A stretch of 49,230 nucleotides of DNA from Streptomyces sp. A012304 (GTDB lineage Bacteria; Actinomycetota; Actinomycetes; Streptomycetales; Streptomycetaceae). Both the position numbers and the translations under genes were made by a program. The notes under the pieces are model-generated. The model searched no databases. It was not told the origin of the DNA and saw only the letters and a program-made list of their open reading frames with translations. Where the stretch lies: the NCBI RefSeq assembly GCF_026008495.1, contig NZ_BQUN01000098.1, positions 240,467-289,696 of the forward strand, given 5' to 3'. This document shows, one piece after another, positions 8,100-15,302 of this stretch (its first letter is position 1; every line of letters begins with the position of its first letter).

Positions 8100-8267
8100 T
8101 CCGGTGGTGGGTGGTGGCGGTCGGTCGTTCGGTGGTGGTGTCCGGTGGTCGGGGGGTGGCGGTCGGGTCGTCCGGTGGCTGGTGTCCGGTGGTGGGGTAG
8201 TGGCGGTCGGTCGTTCGGCGGTGGTGTCCGGTGGTCAGGTGGCGGGTCGGTCGTCCGGTGGCAGCAC
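8100..8267. repeat. Tandem repeat of ~42 bp, four imperfect copies
   Basis: Copies begin with TCCGGTGGT at 8100, 8141, 8185 and 8227 (periods 41, 44 and 42). Each unit contains GTGGCGG or GTGGCGGGT followed by a TCGGTCGTTCGG-type segment. The last copy runs over the stop codon of the MocR gene (8235-8237), so the array contacts the end of that coding region. The G/T strand asymmetry is marked. Confidence 0.85.
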
Positions 8268-9725
8268 CCCGCACAGGGCCTCCAGGGCGGCCCCGAAGGC
8301 GTGCTCGGGCGGTGTCGCGTATCCCACGACCAGCCCGTCCCCGGCCGGCGTGTCCGTCCCCGGGTGCCGGAAGGCGGACAGGCCGTCCAGGGCGATGCCC
8401 CGCCAGGCGGCCGCCTTGACCGTGGAGCGCTCGGTGCCGGGCGGCAGCCGCAGCACCGCGTGCAAGCCGGCCGCGATCCCGGTGACCTCCACGTGCGGCG
8501 CGTGCTCGGCGAGCGCCGCGACCAGCCGGTCCCGGCGAGCGCGGTACCGCTGCCGCATGCGCCGCACATGACGGTCGTAGGACCCACTGGTGAGGAAGTC
8601 GGCCAGGGTCAACTGGTCCAGGACGCTCACCCAGGCCTCCCGCTCGCCCTTGGCGGCCAGCACACCGTCGACGTACCGCTCCGGCAGTACCATCCAGCCC
8701 AGCCGCAGTGCGGGGGTGAGGCTCTTGCTGACCGAGCCGATGTGGATCACCCGCTCCGGGTCGAGGCCCTGCACGGCGCCCACGGGCCTGCGGTCGTAGC
8801 GGAACTCGCCGTCGTAGTCGTCCTCCAGCACCACCGCGCCACGCGCGCGTGCCCAGTCGATCACGGCGGCTCGGCGCGTGGCGTGCAGCGGACCGCCGGT
8901 CGGGAACTGGTGCGCGGGCGTGAGCAGCACGGCCCGCTCGCGCTCCAGCAGGTCGACGCGCGCCCCGTCGCCGTCCAGGGGGAGCGGCACGGTCCGCACG
9001 CCCGCCGCCGTCAGCAGCTCACGGTGGAAGCCCAGCCCGTACGCCTCCACGGCCAGCGGACCGCGCAGCACCGCGCCCGTGCCGCCTTGGCCACCCTGGC
9101 CGCCGTGACCGCCCTGGCCGCCTCCACCGCCGTGACCGCCCGGGCCGAACAGCAGGCGCAGCGCGTGCGCGAAACCGGAGCAGACGACGACGCGGTCCGG
9201 GTCGGTGCGTACGCCACGCGCGCGTGCGAGGTATTCCGTCAGGGCCTCCCGCAGTTCCCGGCGACCGGCCGGATCACCGGGCCCGAACACCTCGTTGGGC
9301 GCCTGGTGCAGAGCCCTGCGGTAGGACGCCAGCCAGGCCGCGCGCGGGAACGCCGACGCGTCCGGGGTGCCCTGCCGCAGGTCGTGTCGCGGGCCACGCG
9401 CGCGTGCGGGCGTTTTCTTCGGCACGCGCGCGGTACCGCGCAGGGTGGCGCGGTCGGCCACCCGCGTCCCGGAACCCTGACGTGCTGTCAGCCAGCCCTC
9501 GGCGACCAGCTCCGCGTAGGCGTCCGCCACCGTGTTGCGGGCGACCCCGAGGTCGGCGGCGAGCGAACGGTACGGCGGCAGCCGGGTGCCCGCGGCCAGC
9601 CGCCCACTGCGTACCGCCTCCCGCAACGCCCGGATCAGAGCCGCCCGCCGGCCACCCGGCCCGGACAGCTCCAGATGCAGGTCGGCACCGATCCGCTCCG
9701 CGGAATTGACCCATGATTCCCCCAT
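8235..9725 (-). CDS. MocR/PdxR-type regulator: GntR wHTH fused to PLP aminotransferase domain
   Basis: 496 residues from ATG 9725. Residues ~20-85 form a GntR winged helix-turn-helix (LPPYRSLAADLGVARNTVAD, then EGWLTARQGSGTRV). A ~40-residue Arg/Ala linker leads to a fold-type I aminotransferase domain with an LEDDYDGEFRYDR motif and a PLP-Lys motif GSVSKSLTPALRLGW (Lys near 334). The domain probably senses PLP or an amine rather than catalysing transamination. It is divergent from an AhpD-like gene, the usual MocR layout. Within the aminotransferase domain, 9081-9148 encode a low-complexity Gly/His/Gln insertion. Three copies of CACGCGCGCGTG lie in the gene. Confidence 0.93.
   Translation of the reverse strand: MGESWVNSAERIGADLHLELSGPGGRRAALIRALREAVRSGRLAAGTRLPPYRSLAADLGVARNTVADAYAELVAEGWLTARQGSGTRVADRATLRGTARVPKKTPARARGPRHDLRQGTPDASAFPRAAWLASYRRALHQAPNEVFGPGDPAGRRELREALTEYLARARGVRTDPDRVVVCSGFAHALRLLFGPGGHGGGGGQGGHGGQGGQGGTGAVLRGPLAVEAYGLGFHRELLTAAGVRTVPLPLDGDGARVDLLERERAVLLTPAHQFPTGGPLHATRRAAVIDWARARGAVVLEDDYDGEFRYDRRPVGAVQGLDPERVIHIGSVSKSLTPALRLGWMVLPERYVDGVLAAKGEREAWVSVLDQLTLADFLTSGSYDRHVRRMRQRYRARRDRLVAALAEHAPHVEVTGIAAGLHAVLRLPPGTERSTVKAAAWRGIALDGLSAFRHPGTDTPAGDGLVVGYATPPEHAFGAALEALCGVLPPDDRPAT
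8840..9406. repeat. Cluster of three CACGCGCGCGTG palindromes (six in window)
   Basis: Exact copies at 8840-8851, 9215-9226 and 9395-9406. Three more copies lie at 18119-18130, 31825-31836 and 37943-37954. In the MocR and PsuK genes the word encodes Ala-Arg-Ala-Arg-Gly with the atypical codons GCA and CGT. In the MFS gene and the mycothiol-enzyme gene the same word is read in the other two frames. Confidence 0.8.
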
Positions 9726-9772
9726 GGAAGTGCACCCTACCGAGGGTCTATCCACCTCGTAGCGTGAAGGGC
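9726..9772. promoter_or_regulatory. Compact divergent promoter of MocR and AhpD-like genes
   Basis: Only 47 bp separate the two start codons. The gap contains an inverted repeat ACCCT-ACCG-AGGGT (9734-9747) and a GTCTATCC segment. MocR regulators normally bind in exactly such divergent gaps, so this is the likely operator. GAAGG at 9766-9770 serves as ribosome site for the plus-strand gene. No good ribosome site precedes the MocR ATG. Confidence 0.55.
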
Positions 9773-10321
9773 ATGACGACGAACACGATCGACACGACCA
9801 CGGCCGACACGAACACTGCCGGTGAGTCCGTCCCGGACCCCTCCGCCGCGATCGCCGCCGCCGAGGCCACCCGTACCCGGCTGGACTTCGCCAAGTCCGC
9901 GCGCAAGGCCTTCCGTTCCCTCATCGGCTTCGACGCCGCCGCCCGGGAGGGCCTGGACCCGGCCCTCGTCGAGCTGATCCAGATCCGCGCCTCCCACCTC
10001 AACCACTGCGCCTACTGCCTCCACATGCACACCAACGACGCCCGCAAGGCCGGCGAGAGCGAGGACCGCCTGCACATGGTCGCCGTCTGGCGCGAGGCCC
10101 GGCACTTCTTCACCGAGCGGGAACAGGCCGCCCTCGCCCTCACGGAGGCCATCACGCTGGTGGCCGACGGGGGCGTCCCGGACGACGTCTACGCCGAGGC
10201 TGCGGCCCGCTTCGACGACGAGGAACTCGCCCAGGTGATCGCCGTGATCTGCACGATCAACACCTGGAACCGGGTGGCCCTGGCGACCGGGAAGGTGGCG
10301 GGGACGGACGAGCGCCGCTGA
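9773..10321 (+). CDS. AhpD-like carboxymuconolactone decarboxylase family protein
   Basis: 182 residues. ATG 9773 is chosen for the GAAGG site 3 nt upstream; an in-frame ATG at 9713 would overlap the MocR start. The alkylhydroperoxidase signature CAYCLHMHTNDARKAGE (about residues 79-95) has the redox CxxC pair and a following His, as in AhpD proteins, which reduce peroxides by relaying electrons. The rest is all-helical, as expected. An ~40-residue Thr/Asp-rich N-terminus (NTIDTTTADTNTAGE) precedes the domain. The gene is divergent from and probably controlled by the MocR protein. Confidence 0.9.
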   Translation: MTTNTIDTTTADTNTAGESVPDPSAAIAAAEATRTRLDFAKSARKAFRSLIGFDAAAREGLDPALVELIQIRASHLNHCAYCLHMHTNDARKAGESEDRLHMVAVWREARHFFTEREQAALALTEAITLVADGGVPDDVYAEAAARFDDEELAQVIAVICTINTWNRVALATGKVAGTDERR

Positions 10322-10339
10322 GTCGGCCCGGGCTGCCGA

Positions 10340-10426
10340 GCCGGGAGGGACGGTGCCGGCCACGCCGGGCCGGGAGGGACGGCGCCGGCTGCGCCGAGCC
10401 AGGAGGGGCCGCGCCGGGCTGCGCAG
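10340..10426. repeat. Tandem repeat of 29 bp, three copies
   Basis: Imperfect units begin with GCCGGGAGGG (10340 and 10369) or GCCAGGAGGG (10398), at an exact 29-bp period. They lie between the convergent ends of the AhpD-like gene and gltD. The units are rich in G and C runs and could fold into hairpins, so they may contribute to transcription termination between the two genes. Confidence 0.75.
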
Positions 10427-10517
10427 GGCCCACGGGGCGGGCCGGGGCGGCTCCGGGCCGGCGTCGGGATACGCCGAGCCAGGCCCGGAGGGCGACGGCG
10501 GCGCGAGGTTCCCCTCC

Positions 10518-12005
10518 TCACACGCCCATGGGCCGGTCGTACGGCGAGATCGGTGCCGGCAGTCGCGAACTCCCCGTCAGACGACGGTCGACGGCCGCCG
10601 CCACCGCCCGGCCCTCCGCGATCGCCCACACGATCAGCGACTGCCCGCGCGCGGCGTCCCCCGCGGCGAACACGCCGGGCACGTTCGTCGCGAAGTCCGC
10701 GTCCCGCGCGATCATGCCGCGTTCGTCCAGCGCGAGCCCCAGCTGCTCGACGAGCCCGTCCTCCCGGTCGGGCCCGGAGAAGCCGAGGGCGAGCAGCACC
10801 AGGTCGGCGGGGAGGGCCCGCCCGGTGCCCTCCACCGGCCGCCGCCGCGCGTCGACCTCGACGAGGTGCAGCGAGCTGACATGGCCGTTCTCGTCGCCGG
10901 TGAAGCGGAGCGTGGACGCGGCGAACAGCCGGGCGTCGGCGTCCGCCGCCGGTGCGGTCTCCAGGTCGCGCGCCTCCTCGTGCGCGGCCGACAGCCGGTA
11001 GATCTTCGGGTACGTCGGCCAGGGGTCGGTGTCCTCGTCGCGCTCCGCGCCCGGCTGGGCGTAGATGTCCAGCTGGGTCACGGACGCGGCGCCCTCGCGC
11101 ACCGCCGTGCCCAGGCAGTCCGCTCCGGTGTCACCACCGCCGACGATCACGACATGCTTGCCGGCGGCGGACATCGGCGAGGTCTCCAGATCGCCCTCGC
11201 ACACCCGGTTGGCCAGCGGCAGGTACTCCATCGCCTGGTGGATGCCGGTCAATTCCCGCCCGGGAACATGCAGTTCCCGCCATGCGGTCGCACCGGTCGC
11301 GATCACCACGGCGTCGTAGCGCGCCCGCAGATCGGCGGCCATGACGTCCCGCCCGACGTGGGTCGACGTACGGAACTTGGTCCCCTCGGCGCGCATCTGC
11401 TCGATCCGCCGCTCCAGATGGTGCTTCTCCATCTTGAACTCGGGGATGCCGTACCGCATCAGTCCGCCGATCCGGTCGTCCTTCTCGTAGACGGCGACCG
11501 TGTGCCCGGCCCGGGTCAGCTGCTGCGCGGCGGCCAGCCCGGTGGGTCCGGAGCCGATCACCGCGACCGTCCGCCCGGACAGCCGGTCCGGCGGCCGCGG
11601 CGGCGTGAACCCCTCCTCCCAGGCCCGGTCGGCGATGGCGGCTTCTACGTTCTTGATGGTGACGGCGGGCTGGTTGATGGCGAGCACACACCCCGCCTCG
11701 CACGGCGCCGGGCACAACCGGCCCGTGAACTCGGGGAAGTTGTTGGTCGCGTGCAGCCGGTCGCTCGCCGTCCGCCAGTCCTCCCGCGACACCAGGTCGT
11801 TCCACTCCGGGATCAGGTTGCCGAGCGGGCAGGCGTCATGGCAGAAGGGGATGCCGCAGTCCATGCAACGGTCGGCCTGTTTGCTGATGATGGGGAGCAG
11901 CGCTCCGGGGACGTACACCTCGTCCCAGTCCCGCACCCGCTCCTCGACCGGTCGGCGGGGCCAGTCCTGGCGCGGCGTGGTCATGAATCCCTTGGGATCG
12001 GCCAT
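10518..12005 (-). CDS. gltD: Glutamate synthase small subunit (NADPH), no adjacent large subunit
   Basis: 495 residues from ATG 12005 with GGAAG upstream. The N-terminal Fe-S region has the expected cysteines (CMDCGIPFCHDACPLGN and CPAPCEAGCVLAINQP). An FAD dinucleotide motif follows (VAVIGSGPTGLAAAQQL), then the NADPH motif (VVIVGGGDTGADCLGTA) and the C-terminal FAD motif (GVFAAGDAARGQSLIVWAI). It passes electrons from NADPH to the glutamine-dependent large subunit GltB. No gltB is present: the neighbours are a DUF1772 gene and an AhpD-like gene. It may therefore serve a distant gltB or act as a stand-alone oxidoreductase of the same fold. Confidence 0.93.
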   Translation of the reverse strand: MADPKGFMTTPRQDWPRRPVEERVRDWDEVYVPGALLPIISKQADRCMDCGIPFCHDACPLGNLIPEWNDLVSREDWRTASDRLHATNNFPEFTGRLCPAPCEAGCVLAINQPAVTIKNVEAAIADRAWEEGFTPPRPPDRLSGRTVAVIGSGPTGLAAAQQLTRAGHTVAVYEKDDRIGGLMRYGIPEFKMEKHHLERRIEQMRAEGTKFRTSTHVGRDVMAADLRARYDAVVIATGATAWRELHVPGRELTGIHQAMEYLPLANRVCEGDLETSPMSAAGKHVVIVGGGDTGADCLGTAVREGAASVTQLDIYAQPGAERDEDTDPWPTYPKIYRLSAAHEEARDLETAPAADADARLFAASTLRFTGDENGHVSSLHLVEVDARRRPVEGTGRALPADLVLLALGFSGPDREDGLVEQLGLALDERGMIARDADFATNVPGVFAAGDAARGQSLIVWAIAEGRAVAAAVDRRLTGSSRLPAPISPYDRPMGV

Positions 12006-12161
12006 GGGCGTCTTCCTTGCGTACGCGTGTGACAGGCCGAGCGTCATCGGGCGGCACTCTTGCGGCCACGATACGTCCCCCGTGGGATGGACGCAGAGTG
12101 GGAGGACAGCGCTTTCCGGGGAGAGATCCGGGCGCAGGCCTCGGCCGTGGTGCCGGGCCGC

Positions 12162-12641
12162 TCACAGGAGGGCCAGCAGGTACACGACCGCGCCGGCAGC
12201 CGAGGTGACCGTGCGCACGTGGTTCCACGTCGTCCACTCACGCACGTACGTCGGCCAGTACCTGGCGGCCTCCGTGGTGCCCGCCTCCAGCTTCATCAGC
12301 GTGTCGTTGCGCGGCACGTTCGCCACCACGGTCACCCCGAACGCCCCGGCCAGGTACAGCGCGCTGCCCAGCAGCAGCTGGACCGTTCCGTCGTCCGGCC
12401 ACAGCACGAACGTCACCACGGCGATCATCGCGCACACCGTCGTCGTCCCGAAGAAAAGGATCATGAACGCCGGTGTCATCGCCGCGTTGTTGATCGCGTT
12501 CATCGCGGCGACGCCCTGGGCGGGCGGCAGCGCGGCGAGTCCGCGCATGACCAGCACCGAGAAGGCGCAGAACACGCCCGCCATCAGGCCCGTCGCGACG
12601 GCGCCCAGCACCACGAGCACCAGGTACGGCCCTTCGATCAT
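12162..12641 (-). CDS. DUF1772 (anthrone oxygenase-like) integral membrane protein
   Basis: 159 residues from ATG 12641, with GGGAG about 10 nt upstream; a GTG at 12659 would add 6 residues. There are four hydrophobic segments, at about residues 5-30, 50-75, 80-105 and 140-158. Family features are FCAFSVLVMRGLAALP near the first helix, AMNAINNAA, and the WTTWNHVRTV segment before the last helix. The family is related to anthrone oxygenases and is widespread in actinobacteria, mostly without an assigned function. The gene reads toward gltD with a 156-bp gap. Confidence 0.85.
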   Translation of the reverse strand: MIEGPYLVLVVLGAVATGLMAGVFCAFSVLVMRGLAALPPAQGVAAMNAINNAAMTPAFMILFFGTTTVCAMIAVVTFVLWPDDGTVQLLLGSALYLAGAFGVTVVANVPRNDTLMKLEAGTTEAARYWPTYVREWTTWNHVRTVTSAAGAVVYLLALL

Positions 12642-12796
12642 GTCTGACTCAACTCCCACCCGTCACGCGCGGATCCCGTCCACCGAGGTCCGTCCGTCTC
12701 CACACATGAAAACCCGTGCCACGATCACCGACCATGTCCGGGGCGCGCGGGGGCATGCGGAATCGTCCAGCGGAGGGCTGAAGGGATCACCGGGAC

Positions 12797-13531
12797 TCAC
12801 GCTACCTCCGCAGCGGACCCGGCCTCCGGGCCGCTCGCCGAGGGGGCGTCCTCCTCCCGCCACCTCCGCATCAGCCCCTCCACCGCCGTCGCGATCCGCC
12901 TCCGCGCCTCGTGCCGCGGCACCCCGCTCATCAGCAGACGGTCGTACGGAGTGTTCAGATGCCGCACGGACGCCGCGACCGCGGAGACGACCGCCCCCTG
13001 CGACAAAGCCCGCCCGGCGGCACTGCGCCCCACCCGCCCACTGCCCCGCACCGAGGCGTGCGCGGCGATGTCCTGGGCCCGGTCCGCCGGGCAGCCGGGG
13101 AACAGACGGAGGATCTCCGCCGCGAAGGCCTGCGTGAACCGCAGATCCTCCGCCGCCCGCCGCCGCGCGTCCCGGGCCCGGCGCCGCCGCCTCGCCTCGG
13201 CGTCCGCCAGACAGCGCGTCTCGGCCCGGGCCAGCGCCGCCTCCTCGACGAGGACGCCCTGCCGCTCGTAGCGCCCTTTGCGCCGGTTGAACCGGACCAC
13301 CACCACCGACAGCGTGCTCTCCTCCCGCGACCGGCGCGTCAACGCGGTGTCGCCGCGCGGCAGGAACACCAGGTGCCCCAGGTCGGCGCAGTCGAGACAG
13401 CGCGGAGCGCCGTTCTCCAGCACGAGCATCGGCAGCGGCCCACGGCGACACCCGGCACAGTGCTTTCGTCGGTGCGGCTGGAAGACGAGAAGCCCGGTAC
13501 GGGACGGCGACGGAGTCACGGGGGCGGCCAT
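12797..13531 (-). CDS. DUF2293 domain-containing protein
   Basis: 244 residues from ATG 13531, preceded by GAGGGG. The open frame runs upstream to 14401 but crosses tandem repeats and has no better start. The N-terminus has a zinc-ribbon-like pattern (HCAGCRRGP and RCLDCADLGH, two CxxC pairs). A basic helical stretch with many Arg residues follows (ARRRRRARDARRRAAED), then the DUF2293 core (LFPGCPADRAQDIAAHASVRGSGRVGRSAAGR). The family is conserved in Streptomyces but uncharacterised. The zinc-ribbon and basic helix would suit nucleic acid binding (inference). Confidence 0.85.
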   Translation of the reverse strand: MAAPVTPSPSRTGLLVFQPHRRKHCAGCRRGPLPMLVLENGAPRCLDCADLGHLVFLPRGDTALTRRSREESTLSVVVVRFNRRKGRYERQGVLVEEAALARAETRCLADAEARRRRRARDARRRAAEDLRFTQAFAAEILRLFPGCPADRAQDIAAHASVRGSGRVGRSAAGRALSQGAVVSAVAASVRHLNTPYDRLLMSGVPRHEARRRIATAVEGLMRRWREEDAPSASGPEAGSAAEVA

Positions 13532-13571
13532 ACGGGCTTCATTCCCCTCACCGCACCCGACGCACGCGGAC

Positions 13572-13744
13572 GAGCCACCGGGCCGGACGGCAGGTGGGCG
13601 AGTCATCGGGGCCGGGCGGAACCTGAACGAACCACCCACCGGGCCCGGCGGCACGTTGGGCGAGGCATCGCGCCGCGCGGAAGGCGGTGAGGCGTCGGGC
13701 CGGACGGTATGCGCGTGAGGCATCGGGCCGGGCGGCACGCGCGT
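13572..13744. repeat. Tandem repeat of ~28 bp, six imperfect copies
   Basis: Units start at 13572, 13600, 13629, 13662, 13689 and 13717, each opening with GAG, GAA or GAGGC and then a CGGGCCGG-type core. The clearest copies read GAGGCGTCGGGCCGGACGG and GAGGCATCGGGCCGGGCGG. The 27-33 bp spacing is not a multiple of three, which argues that the long open frame across it is not translated. It lies between the divergent DUF2293 and uridine-kinase-like genes. Confidence 0.85.
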
Positions 13745-13867
13745 GAGCACGGGGATGGTCATCCGCCGCCGGTCGGCGAGCGGCGGGGCGTCGGTGTCCA
13801 GCACGGCGCACCACAGGTCGGGCATGTCACGGCTCGTCGGCTCCGGCCGCCCGGCACCTGGCGCATC

Positions 13868-14509
13868 ATGGGCCGTGTGCGACTCGAAGCGATCACCTGG
13901 GAACGGCTCGGAGACCTCCTCGCCGAGCGGCTCCTCGACCTGACGCCGGACGACGGCAGCCTCTGGCCGCGCGTCGCCTTCGACGGCGCCCCGGCGGCCC
14001 GCCCCGGCGATCTCGCCGAACGCGTCGCCGAGGCGCTGCGCATACGCGGCCGTCCCTCCCGCGTCGTCGACGCACACGGCTTTCTGCGCCCCGCCTCGCT
14101 CCGCCTGGAGTACGGCCGCCACGACGTGGAGGCCTACTACAGCGGCTGGTTCGACACCAGCGCCCTGTGGCGCGAGGTGTTCGGCCCGCTCGACCCCGGC
14201 GGCGACGGCCGGATCCTGCCCGATCTCTGGGACCCCGTCACCGACCGCGCCACCCGCAGTCCCTACGTCCAACTCCCGCCCGGCGGCTTCCTCTTGCTGC
14301 ACGGCCCCCTCCTGCTGCGGCACTGGTTCCCCTTCGACCTGACCGTCCACCTCCTGCTCTCCCCACCCGCCCTGCGCCGCCGCACCCCCGAGGCCGACCA
14401 CTGGACCCTGCCCGCCTTCGATCGCTACGCGCGCGAAACGGACCCCGCGCAGACGGCCGACGTCCTCATCCGCGCGGACGACCCACGCCGGCCGGCATGG
14501 AGCGGCTGA
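13868..14509 (+). CDS. Uridine kinase-like protein with a degenerate P-loop
   Basis: 213 residues. ATG 13868 gives the conserved beginning (GRVRLEAITWERLGDLLAERL); no strong ribosome site is visible, so it may be leaderless. The fold resembles small nucleoside or nucleotide kinases: an initial strand (RVAFDGAPAARPGDLAERV), a lid region (RPASLRLEYGRHDVEAYYSGWFD) and a later strand (FLLLHGPLLLRHWFPFDLTVHL). The phosphate-binding loop, normally GxxxxGK[ST], reads DGAPAARPGDLA and has no Lys or Thr. Catalytic activity is therefore doubtful unless a variant loop is used. Confidence 0.75.
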   Translation: MGRVRLEAITWERLGDLLAERLLDLTPDDGSLWPRVAFDGAPAARPGDLAERVAEALRIRGRPSRVVDAHGFLRPASLRLEYGRHDVEAYYSGWFDTSALWREVFGPLDPGGDGRILPDLWDPVTDRATRSPYVQLPPGGFLLLHGPLLLRHWFPFDLTVHLLLSPPALRRRTPEADHWTLPAFDRYARETDPAQTADVLIRADDPRRPAWSG

Positions 14510-14705
14510 GCCCGCTCAGCCGGCGGGGTCCGGTCGGTCCCGGTGCGCAGCGGCTGTTCCCGGCCGGTCCGGTCCGTGCGGTCCGCGAAGGTGCGGGTCC
14601 CGGGCGGCCCCGAGAGAATGAAGGACGCCGGAACACGAGACCGCAGGGCGCCGGGACAGGGGCGCATTCCGCGTCGCGCCGGCCGTCCGGCACCGGGAGG
14701 ACACC

Positions 14706-15170
14706 ATGACCACTGCCGGAGAGATCATGCACCGGGGCGCCCAGTGGATACCCGCCCACGAGACCCTCGACCGAGCCGCACAGCTGATGCGCGAGCTCAA
14801 CGTCGGAGCCCTGCCCATCAGCGACAAGAACGAGCGGCTCTGCGGCATCCTCACCGACCGGGACATCGTCGTGGGCTGTGTGGCCATGGGCCAAGACCCC
14901 TCCAAGGTCACCGCCGGTGAGATGGCCCAGGGCACCCCGCGCTGGATCGACGCCGGTGCCGACGTCAGCGACGTGATCCACGAGATGCAGGAGCACCAGA
15001 TCCGCCGACTGCCCGTGATCGAGAACAAGCGCCTGGTGGGCATGATCAGCGAGGCCGACCTCGCCCAGCACCTCACCGAGGGCCAGATCGCCTCCTGGGC
15101 CGAGAGCGTCTACGCCAGGACCGGCAGCACGGGCGGAGCCGGCACCCACTCCGAAACAGGCCGGCACTGA
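14706..15170 (+). CDS. Tandem CBS-domain protein
   Basis: 154 residues, with GGGAGGACACC immediately before the ATG. Two CBS motifs span residues ~8-62 (MHRGAQWIPAHETLDRAAQL to GILTDRDIV) and ~78-130 (RWIDAGADVSDVIHEMQEHQ to GMISEADLAQHL). Such pairs bind adenine nucleotides and act as energy or stress sensors; the closest known analogue is mycobacterial Hrp1. A short Gly/Thr-rich tail ends the protein. It is probably monocistronic: a 196-bp gap precedes it and a convergent gene follows. Confidence 0.93.
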   Translation: MTTAGEIMHRGAQWIPAHETLDRAAQLMRELNVGALPISDKNERLCGILTDRDIVVGCVAMGQDPSKVTAGEMAQGTPRWIDAGADVSDVIHEMQEHQIRRLPVIENKRLVGMISEADLAQHLTEGQIASWAESVYARTGSTGGAGTHSETGRH

Positions 15171-15302
15171 CACCACCGGCACGACCGACACCCGACACGA
15201 CAACACCGCTGGACCGACACCCCTGACACGGCGGACGCCGCAGGCACCGACACCGCACGGTCCGACACCGGCCGCTCGGCGTCGGCGTCGGCGGACGGCC
15301 GT

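Noticed and set aside
15171..15302. Repeated CCGACAC words after the CBS gene
   Set aside because: Too irregular to define a repeat unit or terminator.
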